Origin: Thauera humireducens
GTDB lineage: Bacteria; Pseudomonadota; Gammaproteobacteria; Burkholderiales; Rhodocyclaceae
Direction: 5' to 3'
Assembly: GCF_001051995.2 (NCBI RefSeq)
Contig: NZ_CP014646.1
Span: forward strand, 3,906,001 to 3,970,000
DNA: 64,000 nucleotides
This document shows, in pieces, positions 48,831 to 58,833 of this stretch; the first letter of the stretch is position 1; the number at the start of each line of letters is the position of its first letter. The translations under genes and the position numbers were made by a program. A model generated the notes under the pieces. The model did no database searches and was not told where the DNA came from. It saw only the letters and a program-made list of their open reading frames with translations.

Positions 48831-49706
48831 ATGAGTCATGCAACAGCAAGCCGCTCGTTCGACCACTACTTCGTGCCCGAGCCCTCCAAGTACCCGATCT
48901 TCGGCTCGATCGCGCTGCTCCTGTTCGGTGCCGGTGCGGCGCTGTGGCTCAACGATGCGCGCTCCGGGCCATGGCTGTTCTTCGCCGGCGTCGCCATCCT
49001 CATCTACATGCTGTTCGGCTGGTTCGGCCAGGTCGTGCGCGAATCGCAGACCGGCCAGTACGGCAGGCGGGTGGACCTGTCCTTCCGCTGGTCGATGGGC
49101 TGGTTCATCTTCTCCGAGGTGATGTTCTTCGCGGCCTTCTTCGGCGCGCTGTTCTACGCCCGCGTGCTGTCGGTGCCGTGGCTGGCGTCCGGCGACAACG
49201 AGGCCCTGCTGTGGCAGGGCTTCACCGGCGCCTGGCCCACGTCCGGCCCCTACGCGCAGAGCGGCGCCGACCCCTTCACGCCGATGGGGGCGTGGGGCAT
49301 TCCCGCGATCAACACGCTGATCCTGCTGACTTCCGGCGTCACGCTCACCTGGGCGCACTACGGTCTGCTCGGCAACAAGCGCAGCCAGCTCAAGCTCGGC
49401 CTGCTGGCCACCATCGTGCTGGGCGCCATCTTCATCGCGCTGCAGGCCTACGAGTACGTGCATGCCTACGCCGACCTCAACCTGCGCCTCGACAGTGGCA
49501 TCTACGGCTCCACCTTCTTCCTGCTGACCGGCTTCCACGGCCTGCACGTCACCATCGGCGCGATCATGCTGGCGGTGATGCTGTTCCGTGTGATGGCGGG
49601 CCACTTCACCCCGGACCACCACTTCGGCTTCGAGGCCGCGGCCTGGTACTGGCACTTCGTGGATGTGGTGTGGCTGATCCTGTTCGTCGTCGTGTACTGG
49701 CTCTAG
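48831..49706 (+). CDS. ctaE: cytochrome c oxidase subunit III
   Basis: A 291-residue, seven-helix subunit. Conserved stretches are RWSMGWFIFSEVMFFAAFFGALFYAR, GAWGIPAINTLILLTSGVTLTWAHYGL, ALQAYEYVHAYADLNLRLDSGIYGSTFFLLTGFHGLHVTIG, and a C-terminal WYWHFVDVVWLILFVVVYW. It stabilises the proton path of subunit I. Confidence 0.96.
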   Translation: MSHATASRSFDHYFVPEPSKYPIFGSIALLLFGAGAALWLNDARSGPWLFFAGVAILIYMLFGWFGQVVRESQTGQYGRRVDLSFRWSMGWFIFSEVMFFAAFFGALFYARVLSVPWLASGDNEALLWQGFTGAWPTSGPYAQSGADPFTPMGAWGIPAINTLILLTSGVTLTWAHYGLLGNKRSQLKLGLLATIVLGAIFIALQAYEYVHAYADLNLRLDSGIYGSTFFLLTGFHGLHVTIGAIMLAVMLFRVMAGHFTPDHHFGFEAAAWYWHFVDVVWLILFVVVYWL

Positions 49707-49739
49707 AACGGGGAGACGGGACGTGACCGCCGCATGTGC

Positions 49740-49940
49740 CTACAGCCTGCCTTCGATGAGTCCGGTGGCGAAGCCGGCCATCAGCAGGGCGAAGAGCGTC
49801 AGCGACAGGCCGACGCGAATGGCCAGGGCGCGGGCGACCCGGGTGCCGCCTGCCGCGTCGCGGTCGCGCATCAGCAGGAACAGCGCCGAGGCCAGGCTGG
49901 CCACGATCATCAGCAGGAAGGCGATGACGACGATGCGCAT
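49740..49940 (-). CDS. twin transmembrane protein (DUF2909)
   Basis: A 66-residue protein with two membrane helices (about 2-23 and 43-62) separated by a polar loop (MRDRDAAGGTRVARAL). It lies on the minus strand between ctaE and the SURF1 gene, a conserved oddity of betaproteobacterial oxidase clusters. Function unknown. Divergent from SURF1 with a 66-base gap that must hold any separate promoters. Confidence 0.8.
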   Translation of the reverse strand: MRIVVIAFLLMIVASLASALFLLMRDRDAAGGTRVARALAIRVGLSLTLFALLMAGFATGLIEGRL

Positions 49941-50006
49941 GACGGTTCTCCCCGGGGTTTCGTTGCAGTGTAGCCGCGTCGATGGGGCGCACCAAACGGA
50001 GGAGGC

Positions 50007-50915
50007 GTGCTCGTGAGCGGCCGGGCAACGGGACGCCTGCGGATGCTGCTGCCCCTGCTGGCGGGCGTGCTCGTGGTCGCCCTCACGGTGTCGCTCGGCA
50101 ACTGGCAATTGCGCCGCGCGCAGGAGAAGACCGCGTTGCAGGCGCTGCTCGACGACGCGACAGCGCGGCCTGCCGTGCGTGCAACGACCACCGCGCCGCT
50201 GGCGGCCGGCACCGACGGAGCGGGGTTGCGGCCGGGCCAGCGCCTGCTGCTCGAGGGCGAGTGGTTGCCGGCGGCAACGATCCTGCTGGACAACCGCACC
50301 CATGCCGGGCAGGCCGGCTATCACGTGCTGACGCCCCTGAAGCTTGCCGACGGCTCGGGCGTGGTGGTGGTCAATCGTGGCTGGATCGCGGTGGGGCCGG
50401 ACCGCCGCGCGGTGCCGGACGTGTCGGTTGCGCGCGGACCGGTTCGACTGGAGGGCCGGCTGCACCGACCTGAAGCCTCGCCCTTCACCCTGGCGCGCGC
50501 GAACCAGTCGAGTGGCGACAAGGTGGTGCAGGTGCTCGATCTGGCCCAATGGGCGGCGGCGTCCGGCCTGGGGCTGGCGCGCTGCCCTGTGACGGCAGCG
50601 GCCGACGGCGTGGGCAGTGCGATGACCGAAGGGGCGACGACAGAAGGCGCAAGCACCACGGCGCTGCCTGCGCAGGGCGCCGCCGCAGCATCGCCCTGTG
50701 TCGCGCCCTGGATTGTGCTGCAGACCACGGTCGTGAATGACGGCCTGGTGCGTGACTGGCCGTTGCCGTCGGCCGGCATCGAGCGTCATCGCGGCTACGC
50801 CTTCCAGTGGTATGCGCTCGCGGCGCTCGCGGCCGTGCTCACCCTCGCATATGTCTGGCACCTTGTTTCTCGGAGAGATCATGAGCAGCGGAACCCTCGC
50901 TTCGCCGGGCACTGA
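50007..50915 (+). CDS. SURF1 family cytochrome oxidase assembly protein
   Basis: A 302-residue protein with N- and C-terminal transmembrane helices (about 14-32 and 268-287) and a periplasmic domain. Family motifs include LGNWQLRRAQEK, GYHVLTPLKLADGSGVVVVNRGWI and HRGYAFQWYALA. Residues about 205-235 are an Ala/Thr/Gly-rich insertion unlike the compact family core. SURF1 helps insert heme A into subunit I. GTG at 50007 follows GGAGGAGG; GTG 50013 is equally possible. It overlaps the next gene by 35 bases. Confidence 0.88.
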   Translation: MLVSGRATGRLRMLLPLLAGVLVVALTVSLGNWQLRRAQEKTALQALLDDATARPAVRATTTAPLAAGTDGAGLRPGQRLLLEGEWLPAATILLDNRTHAGQAGYHVLTPLKLADGSGVVVVNRGWIAVGPDRRAVPDVSVARGPVRLEGRLHRPEASPFTLARANQSSGDKVVQVLDLAQWAAASGLGLARCPVTAAADGVGSAMTEGATTEGASTTALPAQGAAAASPCVAPWIVLQTTVVNDGLVRDWPLPSAGIERHRGYAFQWYALAALAAVLTLAYVWHLVSRRDHEQRNPRFAGH

Positions 50916-51537
50916 GCCCCTCGGTCCCGTGCCGCCGCCCGTGCGCCGACGCCGGGCGCGCCGCACCTTGCTGCTGCTGGCGCTGGTATGCGTGCTGCCG
51001 GTGCTGGCGTCCTACTTCATGTTCTACGTGTGGCAGCCGCAGGGGCGGGTGAACAACGGCGAATTGCTGTCGCTGACGCCCTTGCCGCAGAGCGGCTTGT
51101 CCGGGCTTGGGGGCCAGCCGGTACTGACGCGGGGCGAACTCGAGGGTCGCTGGACGCTGGTGGTGGCCGCGCCCGCCGCCTGCGATGCGGCCTGCGCGCG
51201 GGCGCTGTACGTGTCGCGCCAGGCGCGCATCGCCCAGGCGAAGGAGATGGAGCGGGTTGGCCGGCTGTGGCTGGTCAGCGATGGTGTGGAGCCGCCAGCC
51301 GATCGTCTGCCGGGTGCGTCGGTGGCCGACGAGCTGCGGATTGCCCGTGCCGATGCGGCGTGGCTCGCGACCCTGCCGCAGTGGGCGCCTGGCACCATTC
51401 ATCTCGTCGATCCGCTGGGCAACGTCATGATGCGTTTCGACGACCAGGCCGATGCGACGGTGGCGGCGCGCGCGCTGACCAAGGATCTGCAACGGCTGCT
51501 GAAGTATTCGGCGCTGGGGCGGGGAGGGCGGCCGTGA
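50881..51537 (+). CDS. membrane-anchored thioredoxin-fold (SCO-related) protein of oxidase assembly
   Basis: A 218-residue protein with a basic N-terminus and a single membrane anchor (about 30-50), then a periplasmic domain with [29 protein letters not shown] and [16 protein letters not shown], like SCO/thioredoxin folds. A CDAAC motif stands at the copper or redox position. It is common in this operon position in betaproteobacteria. A copper-related assembly role is inferred. Start at 50881 follows GGAGAG; it overlaps ctaA by four bases. Confidence 0.75.
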   Translation: MSSGTLASPGTEPLGPVPPPVRRRRARRTLLLLALVCVLPVLASYFMFYVWQPQGRVNNGELLSLTPLPQSGLSGLGGQPVLTRGELEGRWTLVVAAPAACDAACARALYVSRQARIAQAKEMERVGRLWLVSDGVEPPADRLPGASVADELRIARADAAWLATLPQWAPGTIHLVDPLGNVMMRFDDQADATVAARALTKDLQRLLKYSALGRGGRP

Positions 51538-52619
51538 GTCGCGGCCTGCGCCTGTATCGGCGCCTGGCCCTCGGCGCGCTGCTGCTGACTTTCGTCGTCG
51601 TGGTGTTCGGCGCCTATGTGCGCTTGGCCGATGCCGGGCTCGGCTGTCCGGACTGGCCCGGTTGCTATGGCAAGCTCACGCCGGCGCATGCCGCCGACGT
51701 GATCCGCGACGTGCATGCCGCGGAGCCCGACGGCCCCGTCAGCCTGCCCAAGGCGTGGAAGGAGATGATCCACCGCTACCTCGCTGCCAGCTTGGGCCTG
51801 CTGATCATCGCGCTCGCGGTGCTGGGCTGGCGATTGCGCGACAATCCACGTGCTGCGCCGGCTGTGGCCTTGGCGCTGGTCGGGGTCGTGATCTTCCAGG
51901 GACTGCTCGGCAAATGGACGGTGACCCTGCTGCTGAAGCCCGCCATCGTCACCGCACACCTGCTGGGCGGACTGACGACGCTGGCGCTGCTGGCCTGGCT
52001 GGCGCTGCGCGCCTCGGGTGCCGTGCAGCCGATGACATCGTTATCCCATGCGGGTCGGTCGACGCGCCGTCTGCAGTTGGGCGCCAGACTGGCCTTCGTC
52101 CTGCTGATCGCGCAGATCGCGCTCGGCGGCTGGACCAGCACCAACTACGCGGCGCTGGCCTGCACCGACTTCCCGACCTGTCACGGCAGCTTCGCGCCGG
52201 ACGCCGACTATGCCAACGCCTTCCACGTCGTGCGCGAACTCGGCATGACGGCCGACGGCGAGTTGCTGTCCAACGCCGCACTCACCGCCATCCACTGGTC
52301 GCACCGCATCGGTGCGCTGGTCGCGGGGGGCGCGCTGTTGCTGCTCGGCGGCGCGTTGTGCCGGCGGCGCGCCACCCTCGATGTCGGCGTCGCGCTGCTT
52401 GCGGCCTTGGCGTTGCAGGTCGGGCTCGGCGTCGCCAACGTGCTGCTGTCGCTGCCCCTGCCGCTGGCCGCAGCGCACAACGCTGGCGCAGCCCTGCTGG
52501 TGTTTGTGATGGTGTGGGTCAATTTCCGGCTGGGGGCGCCGCGCGCCCTGCCATCCGTCGCGCCGCAGCGTCGGGCGGCTCCGCCGCTGACGATGGCGAT
52601 CGAGGAGGGGAGATCATGA
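51534..52619 (+). CDS. ctaA: heme A synthase (Cox15/CtaA)
   Basis: A 361-residue, eight-helix membrane enzyme oxidising heme O to heme A. It starts at GTG 51534 overlapping the previous stop. The N-terminus has [22 protein letters not shown], then [13 protein letters not shown] with a heme-ligand His. The C-terminal half repeats the pattern with [32 protein letters not shown] and [12 protein letters not shown]. It overlaps ctaB by four bases. Confidence 0.94.
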   Translation: MSRGLRLYRRLALGALLLTFVVVVFGAYVRLADAGLGCPDWPGCYGKLTPAHAADVIRDVHAAEPDGPVSLPKAWKEMIHRYLAASLGLLIIALAVLGWRLRDNPRAAPAVALALVGVVIFQGLLGKWTVTLLLKPAIVTAHLLGGLTTLALLAWLALRASGAVQPMTSLSHAGRSTRRLQLGARLAFVLLIAQIALGGWTSTNYAALACTDFPTCHGSFAPDADYANAFHVVRELGMTADGELLSNAALTAIHWSHRIGALVAGGALLLLGGALCRRRATLDVGVALLAALALQVGLGVANVLLSLPLPLAAAHNAGAALLVFVMVWVNFRLGAPRALPSVAPQRRAAPPLTMAIEEGRS

Positions 52620-53512
52620 AAATCGCCGCTTTGGATGCCGCCCGCGCCAGCCGTATGCGCGCCTTCTACGTGCTGACCAAGCCGCGGGTGAATACCTTGA
52701 TCGTGTTCTGCGCGGTGATCGGCATGTTCCTCGCCGTGCCCGAAGGCTTGCCCGACGCTATGACGGTGTTCGCCGCGACGGTCGGCATCGCCTGCGTCGC
52801 CGGTGCGGCGGCAGCGATGAATTGCCTGATCGAACAGCAGATCGATGCCCGCATGACGCGCACCCGGGCCCGGCCGCTGCCGCGCGGCGAGCTGTCGCCG
52901 CCCGAGGTGCTGCTGTTCGCCGGCGTGCTCGGCGGCTCTGGCCTGACGCTGCTGCACCAGATGGTCAATCCGCTGACGATGTGGCTGACGCTCGCTACCT
53001 TCGTCGGCTACGCGGTCGTCTATACCGTGCTGCTGAAGCCGCGCACGCCGCAGAATATCGTGATTGGCGGCGCCTCCGGCGCCATGCCCCCTGTGCTGGG
53101 CTGGGCCGCGGTGTCGGGCGAGGTCAGCGCCGACGCGCTGCTGCTGTTCCTCATCATCTTCGCCTGGACGCCGCCGCACTTCTGGGCGCTGGCTCTGTAC
53201 CGGACCGCCGATTATGCGCGCGCCGGGTTGCCGATGCTGCCGGTCACGCACGGCGCCGAATTCACCCGCCTGTCGGTGCTGCTGTACACGCTGATCCTGT
53301 TCGGCGTCACGCTGCTGCCCTTCGCTACGCGCATGAGCGGCGCGCTCTATCTGGGCGTGGCGGTGGCGCTCGGCTTGCAGTTCATCCGCTACGCCTGGCG
53401 GCTGTACCGCGACTACAGCGATGCGCTGGCGCGACGCACCTTCCGCTTTTCCATTGCCTATCTGTTCGGGCTGTTCGGGGCGCTGCTGGTCGACCACTAC
53501 CTGCCGTGGTGA
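52616..53512 (+). CDS. ctaB: protoheme IX farnesyltransferase (heme O synthase)
   Basis: A 298-residue UbiA-family prenyltransferase attaching farnesyl to heme B. Signature [25 protein letters not shown] contains the Asp-rich DxxMxRTxxRP motif (near residue 75). [22 protein letters not shown] and [15 protein letters not shown] complete the fold, and nine helices are expected. It supplies CtaA. Confidence 0.95.
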   Translation: MKIAALDAARASRMRAFYVLTKPRVNTLIVFCAVIGMFLAVPEGLPDAMTVFAATVGIACVAGAAAAMNCLIEQQIDARMTRTRARPLPRGELSPPEVLLFAGVLGGSGLTLLHQMVNPLTMWLTLATFVGYAVVYTVLLKPRTPQNIVIGGASGAMPPVLGWAAVSGEVSADALLLFLIIFAWTPPHFWALALYRTADYARAGLPMLPVTHGAEFTRLSVLLYTLILFGVTLLPFATRMSGALYLGVAVALGLQFIRYAWRLYRDYSDALARRTFRFSIAYLFGLFGALLVDHYLPW

Positions 53513-53610
53513 CCGGCGGGTGACTGCGGCGCCTTGACGCAGGCGGTGTTTGCGCGCGTCGCAAGCGTCTATCATCGGGCGCTGATTCAACCGGCAGCAT
53601 GAGGTGCCCG

Positions 53611-54228
53611 ATGTCGTTCCGCTTCTCCCGCATGTCCTGTCTTTCCCGCCTTGCCCGTGCCGCGGCAATGGCACTCGCAGTCGCCACGCTCGCAGCCTGC
53701 ACCCCGCCCGAGCCAATCTTCCGCAGCACCGACATCACCGGCGCCGAGTACGGCAAGACGCTGCAGCTCATCGACCACCACGGCCAGGCTCGTACGCTCG
53801 CGGACTTCAAGGGCAAGGTGGTGACGATCTTCTTCGGTTACACCCAGTGCCCGGACGTCTGCCCCACCGCGCTGGCGGGCATGAGCGAAGTCATGCGGCA
53901 ACTCGGCCCGGATGGCGACAAGGTCCAGGTGATCTTCATCACCGTCGATCCCGAGCGCGATACGCCCGCGTTGCTGGCCGAGTACGTGCCGGTGTTCGAC
54001 AAGCGCTTCCTCGGCCTGTACGGTACACCTGACAAGATCGCCGAGGTGGCCAAGGATTTCCGCGTCTTCTACCGCAAGAGCGGCGACCTGACCGGGCACT
54101 ACACCATCGACCACTCGGCTGGCACCTACGTGTTCGACCCGCAGGGCCGGTTGCGCCTGTACGTGAAACATGCCGAGGAGCCCGCAGTCATCGCGGCGGA
54201 CATCAAGGCGCTGCTGGCAGGGAAGTGA
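53611..54228 (+). CDS. SCO family copper chaperone
   Basis: A 205-residue lipoprotein-type thioredoxin-fold protein that loads the CuA site of subunit II. The signal ends in a lipobox-like LAAC. The copper motif is GYTQCPDVCPTAL (CxxxC) with the distal His in YTIDHSAGTYV. ATG at 53611 follows GAGGTG; ATG 53599 is an alternative. It closes the oxidase cluster before the terminator. Confidence 0.93.
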   Translation: MSFRFSRMSCLSRLARAAAMALAVATLAACTPPEPIFRSTDITGAEYGKTLQLIDHHGQARTLADFKGKVVTIFFGYTQCPDVCPTALAGMSEVMRQLGPDGDKVQVIFITVDPERDTPALLAEYVPVFDKRFLGLYGTPDKIAEVAKDFRVFYRKSGDLTGHYTIDHSAGTYVFDPQGRLRLYVKHAEEPAVIAADIKALLAGK

Positions 54229-54280
54229 CGCAGGCCGGTTGTGACAAGGGCCGCATGAACACGGCGGCCGCGTAAACGCA

Positions 54281-54306
54281 AAACGGCAACCTCCCGGTTG
54301 CCGTTT
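54281..54306. terminator. bidirectional terminator between sco and rpoH
   Basis: An 11-bp stem (AAACGGCAACC, 54281-54291, with GGTTGCCGTTT, 54296-54306) lies between the two convergent genes, with A/T tails suited to both directions. Confidence 0.7.
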
Positions 54307-54330
54307 CCGCTTGTGTGCGAGGCCGTCGGG

Positions 54331-55182
<852 letters not shown>

Positions 55183-55210
55183 AGGCTTGTGTCCTCCTTG
55201 CGCTCAGATA

Positions 55211-55237
55211 TTAGCACTCGGGGCATCAGAGTGCTAA
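55211..55237 (-). promoter_or_regulatory. CIRCE element (HrcA operator) overlapping the rpoH promoter
   Basis: A perfect TTAGCACTC-N9-GAGTGCTAA palindrome, the CIRCE consensus. Read toward rpoH, a TTAGCA -35 (55237-55232) and TAATAT -10 (55213-55208) with 18-base spacing fall inside or at its edge, so HrcA binding should block transcription. HrcA itself is not encoded in this window. Confidence 0.93.
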
Positions 55238-55549
55238 GCCGGGTCTGAGTTCCGTCTTTGATACACGGCGCTCCCTCCCGATCGTACGTGGGTTCGGGCA
55301 TGCGGGTATCCCATTGTCAGGGGCTCAACCCCGCCCGACGGCACCGGCTGCGATTCCCGCAGGCAGGTGCCATTGGCGTTGTCATCTGTTGCACGACTGC
55401 AACAACAATCCTCCGAATGTGGTGTTTTAGCGCTGCCGGGCTTGCAAGGGGCGCGGCGGGTTTGCAGAATCGCTCCAACTTCTCGCCAGAGAGGTGAGTA
55501 GGGCCGAGGCACATGCCAAGGTCTCAACTTCATATTTGAGGAGAAACAC
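55238..55549. other. 312-base intergenic region with candidate porin promoter
   Basis: It lies between the CIRCE/rpoH promoter and the first porin. A weak sigma-70 pair TTGCAA (55442-55447)-N17-CAGAAT (55465-55470) would give a ~73-nt leader ending in a strong GAGGAG site. No ORF with family resemblance was seen. Confidence 0.35.
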
Positions 55550-56599
55550 ATGCAGAAGAAACTGATCGCGCTGGCTGTCGCCGGCCTGGTTTCGGCTCCG
55601 GCCTTCGCTCAGTCGAACGTGACCATCTACGGTCTGGTGGACATGGGCTTCAGCTACCGTGGCGACCACTTCGTTGACGGCGTCGGCAGCAAGACTGCAA
55701 TCGACTCCGGCGTTGCCAACGGCAGCCGCCTCGGCTTCCGCGGCACCGAAGACCTGGGCAATGGCCTGAAGGCTGGCTTCGTGCTGGAACAAGGTTTTTT
55801 TGCCGATCGTGGTGTCAGCGCCCAAGGTGAGAAGACTTTCGGTCGTCAGTCCTTCGTTTCGCTGGCTGGTGGCTTCGGTGAAGTTCGCGTGGGTCGTCAG
55901 TACCACATGCAGAACATGCTTCACGGCGCTTACGATCCGTTCGGTGACGGCACCGTCGGCAAGATCTCGAACGTTTACGAGCAGACCAACTCGGGTCGCT
56001 TGGACAACGCTCTTGTCTATATCTCCCCGAACTTCTCGGGCCTGACCGTGATCGCTGCTTACTCGACCCAAGCAAACGATCAAGAAAACATCGACAACGA
56101 CGGTGATGCACGCGTCTGGGGCATCTCCCCGATGTACAACAACGGCCCGCTGTCGCTGGCTGCCAACTACCACCAGGTCAAGGTTGAAGGCGCGAGCGGC
56201 AAGAACAAGGTGTGGGATCTGGCTGCCGCCTATGACTTCGGCGTGGCCAAGGTTTCGGCCATGTATGGTCAGAACAAGTACGACGCCGAGTTCACCGGTC
56301 TGGGCGACGACGAGAAGGCCAAGTACTGGATGCTCGGCGTGACCGCTCCGGTTGGCGCTGCTGGCAAGGTCATGGCTTCCTACGTGTCGGGCAAGTACGA
56401 CTTCGCTGGCGACGACTACAAGGTTGGTCAGTGGGCCCTGGGTTACACCCACGCGCTGTCGAAGCGTACCGACATCTACACGGTCTACGCTGACATCAAC
56501 AACAAGGATGACGTCCTGCTGGCCAGCTCTGGCGACGCCACCAACGGCGGCGAAGGCTACCAGAAGGGTTTCAACCTGGGCGTGCGTCACCGCTTCTAA
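55550..56599 (+). CDS. OmpC-type Gram-negative porin
   Basis: A 349-residue outer-membrane beta barrel with a signal peptide (MQKKLIALAVAGLVSAPAFA-QSN). Typical porin features are QSNVTIYGLVDMGFSY at the mature N-terminus, SRLGFRGTEDLGNGLKAGFVLEQGF (loop 3 entry), FGEVRVGRQYHMQN, a C-terminal SKRTDIYTVYADINN strand and a terminal GVRHRF with the final aromatic. Codon use is less GC-extreme than neighbours (many CTGG/GGT runs), consistent with high expression. A strong terminator follows. Confidence 0.93.
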   Translation: MQKKLIALAVAGLVSAPAFAQSNVTIYGLVDMGFSYRGDHFVDGVGSKTAIDSGVANGSRLGFRGTEDLGNGLKAGFVLEQGFFADRGVSAQGEKTFGRQSFVSLAGGFGEVRVGRQYHMQNMLHGAYDPFGDGTVGKISNVYEQTNSGRLDNALVYISPNFSGLTVIAAYSTQANDQENIDNDGDARVWGISPMYNNGPLSLAANYHQVKVEGASGKNKVWDLAAAYDFGVAKVSAMYGQNKYDAEFTGLGDDEKAKYWMLGVTAPVGAAGKVMASYVSGKYDFAGDDYKVGQWALGYTHALSKRTDIYTVYADINNKDDVLLASSGDATNGGEGYQKGFNLGVRHRF

Positions 56600-56626
56600 T
56601 CTGTCTTATCGACAGGTTTGAAAGTA

Positions 56627-56652
56627 AAAACGGGAGCTTCGGCTCCCGTTTT
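56627..56652 (+). terminator. rho-independent terminator of the first porin
   Basis: AAAACGGGAGC (56627-56637), a TTCG tetraloop, then GCTCCCGTTTT (56642-56652): an 11-bp perfect stem with the extra-stable UUCG loop. Confidence 0.88.
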
Positions 56653-56672
56653 GTCGTTTACTGCGACTGCAT

Positions 56673-56697
56673 ACAAGAAACCGCCCCGTAGGGCGGT
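56673..56697 (-). terminator. terminator of the second porin
   Basis: Stem ACCGCCC (56680-56686) with GGGCGGT (56691-56697), followed on the minus strand by a T-rich TTCTTGT run; it lies 24 bases past the porin stop. Confidence 0.6.
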
Positions 56698-56720
56698 GGT
56701 CGTGGTTTCAGATCTTTCGA

Positions 56721-57773
56721 TCAGAAGCTGTGATTGATGCCGAGCGCAAACTCGGTGCTGTCGCCCAGCTTGTCCTTGGCGGCGTCCAGCACGGAATCGT
56801 TGTACTGGCTGGCATACGCATAGAGCTTGGTGCGCTTCGAGAGCTTGTGGCTATACACCACGCTGATGCCCTTCACGTCGTCGTCGAAACGCGTGCCGTA
56901 AGCATTGACGTTGAGGTCTTCGCTTGCGGTTTGGTAGGTCGCCATCAACTCGCCCGCCTTGCCGATCGGCATCGATGCGCCGATCAGCCAGGCTTTCTCG
57001 GTTTGCGCCGACTTATCGAAGCCGACGTTCTTCAGTTGCCCGAAACCTGCATGCACCTTGAGGGCGCCGAAGTCATAGCTGCCGCCGAGTGCAATGTTCT
57101 TCACATCATCGGTACCCGGGCCTTCGGCAAGGTCGGACACATTGCGCTGATCATAGGTAAGCGCCAGTTTGAGCGGGCCGTTGGCGTAGCTCAGGCCCGC
57201 CGAGAAGACGCTCTGGTCGTTGTCGTTCTCGAGCGTTTCCTGACCTTCGCGCCGGGTCGAGTAGCCAGCAGCCAGTTGGAAGCCGGACAGATTGGGGGAG
57301 TAGTAGAACACGGCGTTGTCGACGCGTTCTGCCACCGCATCGTAGCCAAACACGGTCTTCGGGTTGGCTTGCAGGAAGTTCGTTCCCCACGGCGAAACGG
57401 TGCCGCCAAACCAGTCGTAGCCAAGTGCATTCTGGCGGCCAACGCGTAGCTCGCCAAAGCCGCCGGAAAGGCTGACCCATGCGGCGCGGCCGAATGCACG
57501 TTCGCCTTGGGCTGCGATGCCGCGGTCAGCCTCGACACCGGTTTCCAGGCGGAAATTGACCTTCATGCCGTTGCCCAAGTCCTCGGAGCCCCGGAAGCCA
57601 AGACGTGAGCCGCCAGATATTCCGCTGTCGATGGAGCTCGTGGAGCCCTGGCCATCCGCGTCGCGATAGCTGTAGCCCAGGTCCATCACGCCGTAAACGG
57701 TGACATTCGATTGAGCAGCGGCGTGCCCGCAGAACGCGGCAGTGAGAGCGCAGGCGAGGAGTTTCTTCTTCAC
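56721..57773 (-). CDS. OmpC-type Gram-negative porin, second copy
   Basis: A 350-residue paralogue facing the first porin. A GTG start at 57773 gives VKKKLLACALTAAFCGHAAA as the signal peptide before QSNVTVYGVMDLGYSY. The barrel motifs SRLGFRGSEDLGNGMKVNFRLETG, FGELRVGRQNALGYDWFGG and SKRTKLYAYASQYN match the first copy; it ends GINHSF with the aromatic terminus. No ATG lies at the right place, so GTG is chosen (GGGA upstream). Probable general diffusion porin with different loops and hence different selectivity. Confidence 0.92.
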   Translation of the reverse strand: MKKKLLACALTAAFCGHAAAQSNVTVYGVMDLGYSYRDADGQGSTSSIDSGISGGSRLGFRGSEDLGNGMKVNFRLETGVEADRGIAAQGERAFGRAAWVSLSGGFGELRVGRQNALGYDWFGGTVSPWGTNFLQANPKTVFGYDAVAERVDNAVFYYSPNLSGFQLAAGYSTRREGQETLENDNDQSVFSAGLSYANGPLKLALTYDQRNVSDLAEGPGTDDVKNIALGGSYDFGALKVHAGFGQLKNVGFDKSAQTEKAWLIGASMPIGKAGELMATYQTASEDLNVNAYGTRFDDDVKGISVVYSHKLSKRTKLYAYASQYNDSVLDAAKDKLGDSTEFALGINHSF

Positions 57774-57975
57774 GTTGTTGATCCCATAGAAGAGGTTGGT
57801 TAGGTTGTTGGCTGCACAGCAAATGCAGTCCGTCGGAGCCTTATGGCGTCTCGTATTTTCAGTGCGGGATGTGACGCGGTAATGAATTGGTGCAATGTTC
57901 TTGCCTCCTGAAGCCCTTACAATCCCCGGTCCTTGACACCGATCCGCGGTCCTGAGCGCTCGCGCAATCCAAAGC

Positions 57976-58773
57976 ATGTCCATTTACGCTATCGGCGACA
58001 TCCAGGGCTGTTACGCACCACTCGACCGTATGCTCGAGCGCATCGCCTTCGACCCGACTCAGGACTGCCTCTGGGTGGTCGGCGATCTCGTCAATCGGGG
58101 GCCGGAATCGCTGCGCGTACTGCGGCTGCTGCGCGACATGGGGGCGGCGGCGAATGTCGTGCTGGGCAACCACGATCTCTATCTGTTGATGGTCGCGGCC
58201 GGCTATGCGCGGCGCGATAGCGACGACACCCTTTACCAGGTGCTGGAGGCGCCGGATCGCGACGAGTTGCTGGACTGGCTCGCGCGCCGGCCGCTGGTGC
58301 AGGTCCAGGGCGAGCATGTGCTGGTGCACGCGGGCTTGCTGCCCGGCTGGACAGTGACGAAGGCGAAGGCGCTCTCCGACGAGGTGGCGGCGGCGCTGAC
58401 CGGGCCGAAGGCCAAGACCTTTCTGCTGCAGCTGGCAGGCAACCGGCCGGAGCGCTGGGACGAGCGACTCAAGGGCTGGGACCGGCTGCGGGTGATCGTC
58501 AACGCCTGCACCCGGATGCGTTTCTGCACGCCCGATGGGCGCATGGCGCTGCGCGCGAAAGGGGCGCCCGAGCAGGCGCCGCCGGGTACGCTGCCGTGGT
58601 TCCGCGTGCCGGACCGGATGAATCGCACGCACACGATCGTGTGCGGCCATTGGTCGGCGCTGGGTTTCTACCGCGAGCCGGGTCTGATCGCGCTCGATTC
58701 GGGCTGCGTGTGGGGCGGCAAGCTCACTGCGGTGCGGATCGAGGACGGCGAGGTGTTCCAGGTGCCGGGCTGA
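57976..58773 (+). CDS. apaH: symmetrical bis(5'-nucleosyl)-tetraphosphatase
   Basis: A 265-residue metallophosphatase hydrolysing Ap4A to ADP. The PPP-family motifs are intact: GDIQGCY, GDLVNRGPES, LGNHD and VLVHAGLLPGW, then CGHWSALG and LDSGCVWGG. It has its own upstream region with a TACAAT (57918-57923) that might be a -10. Length is normal. Confidence 0.95.
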   Translation: MSIYAIGDIQGCYAPLDRMLERIAFDPTQDCLWVVGDLVNRGPESLRVLRLLRDMGAAANVVLGNHDLYLLMVAAGYARRDSDDTLYQVLEAPDRDELLDWLARRPLVQVQGEHVLVHAGLLPGWTVTKAKALSDEVAAALTGPKAKTFLLQLAGNRPERWDERLKGWDRLRVIVNACTRMRFCTPDGRMALRAKGAPEQAPPGTLPWFRVPDRMNRTHTIVCGHWSALGFYREPGLIALDSGCVWGGKLTAVRIEDGEVFQVPG

Positions 58774-58833
58774 GCGCCTGTAAGGCGCCGTCCGTCAAGG
58801 CGCGTGCGTATTCAGGGTGCGTGTGCCTCGCCT

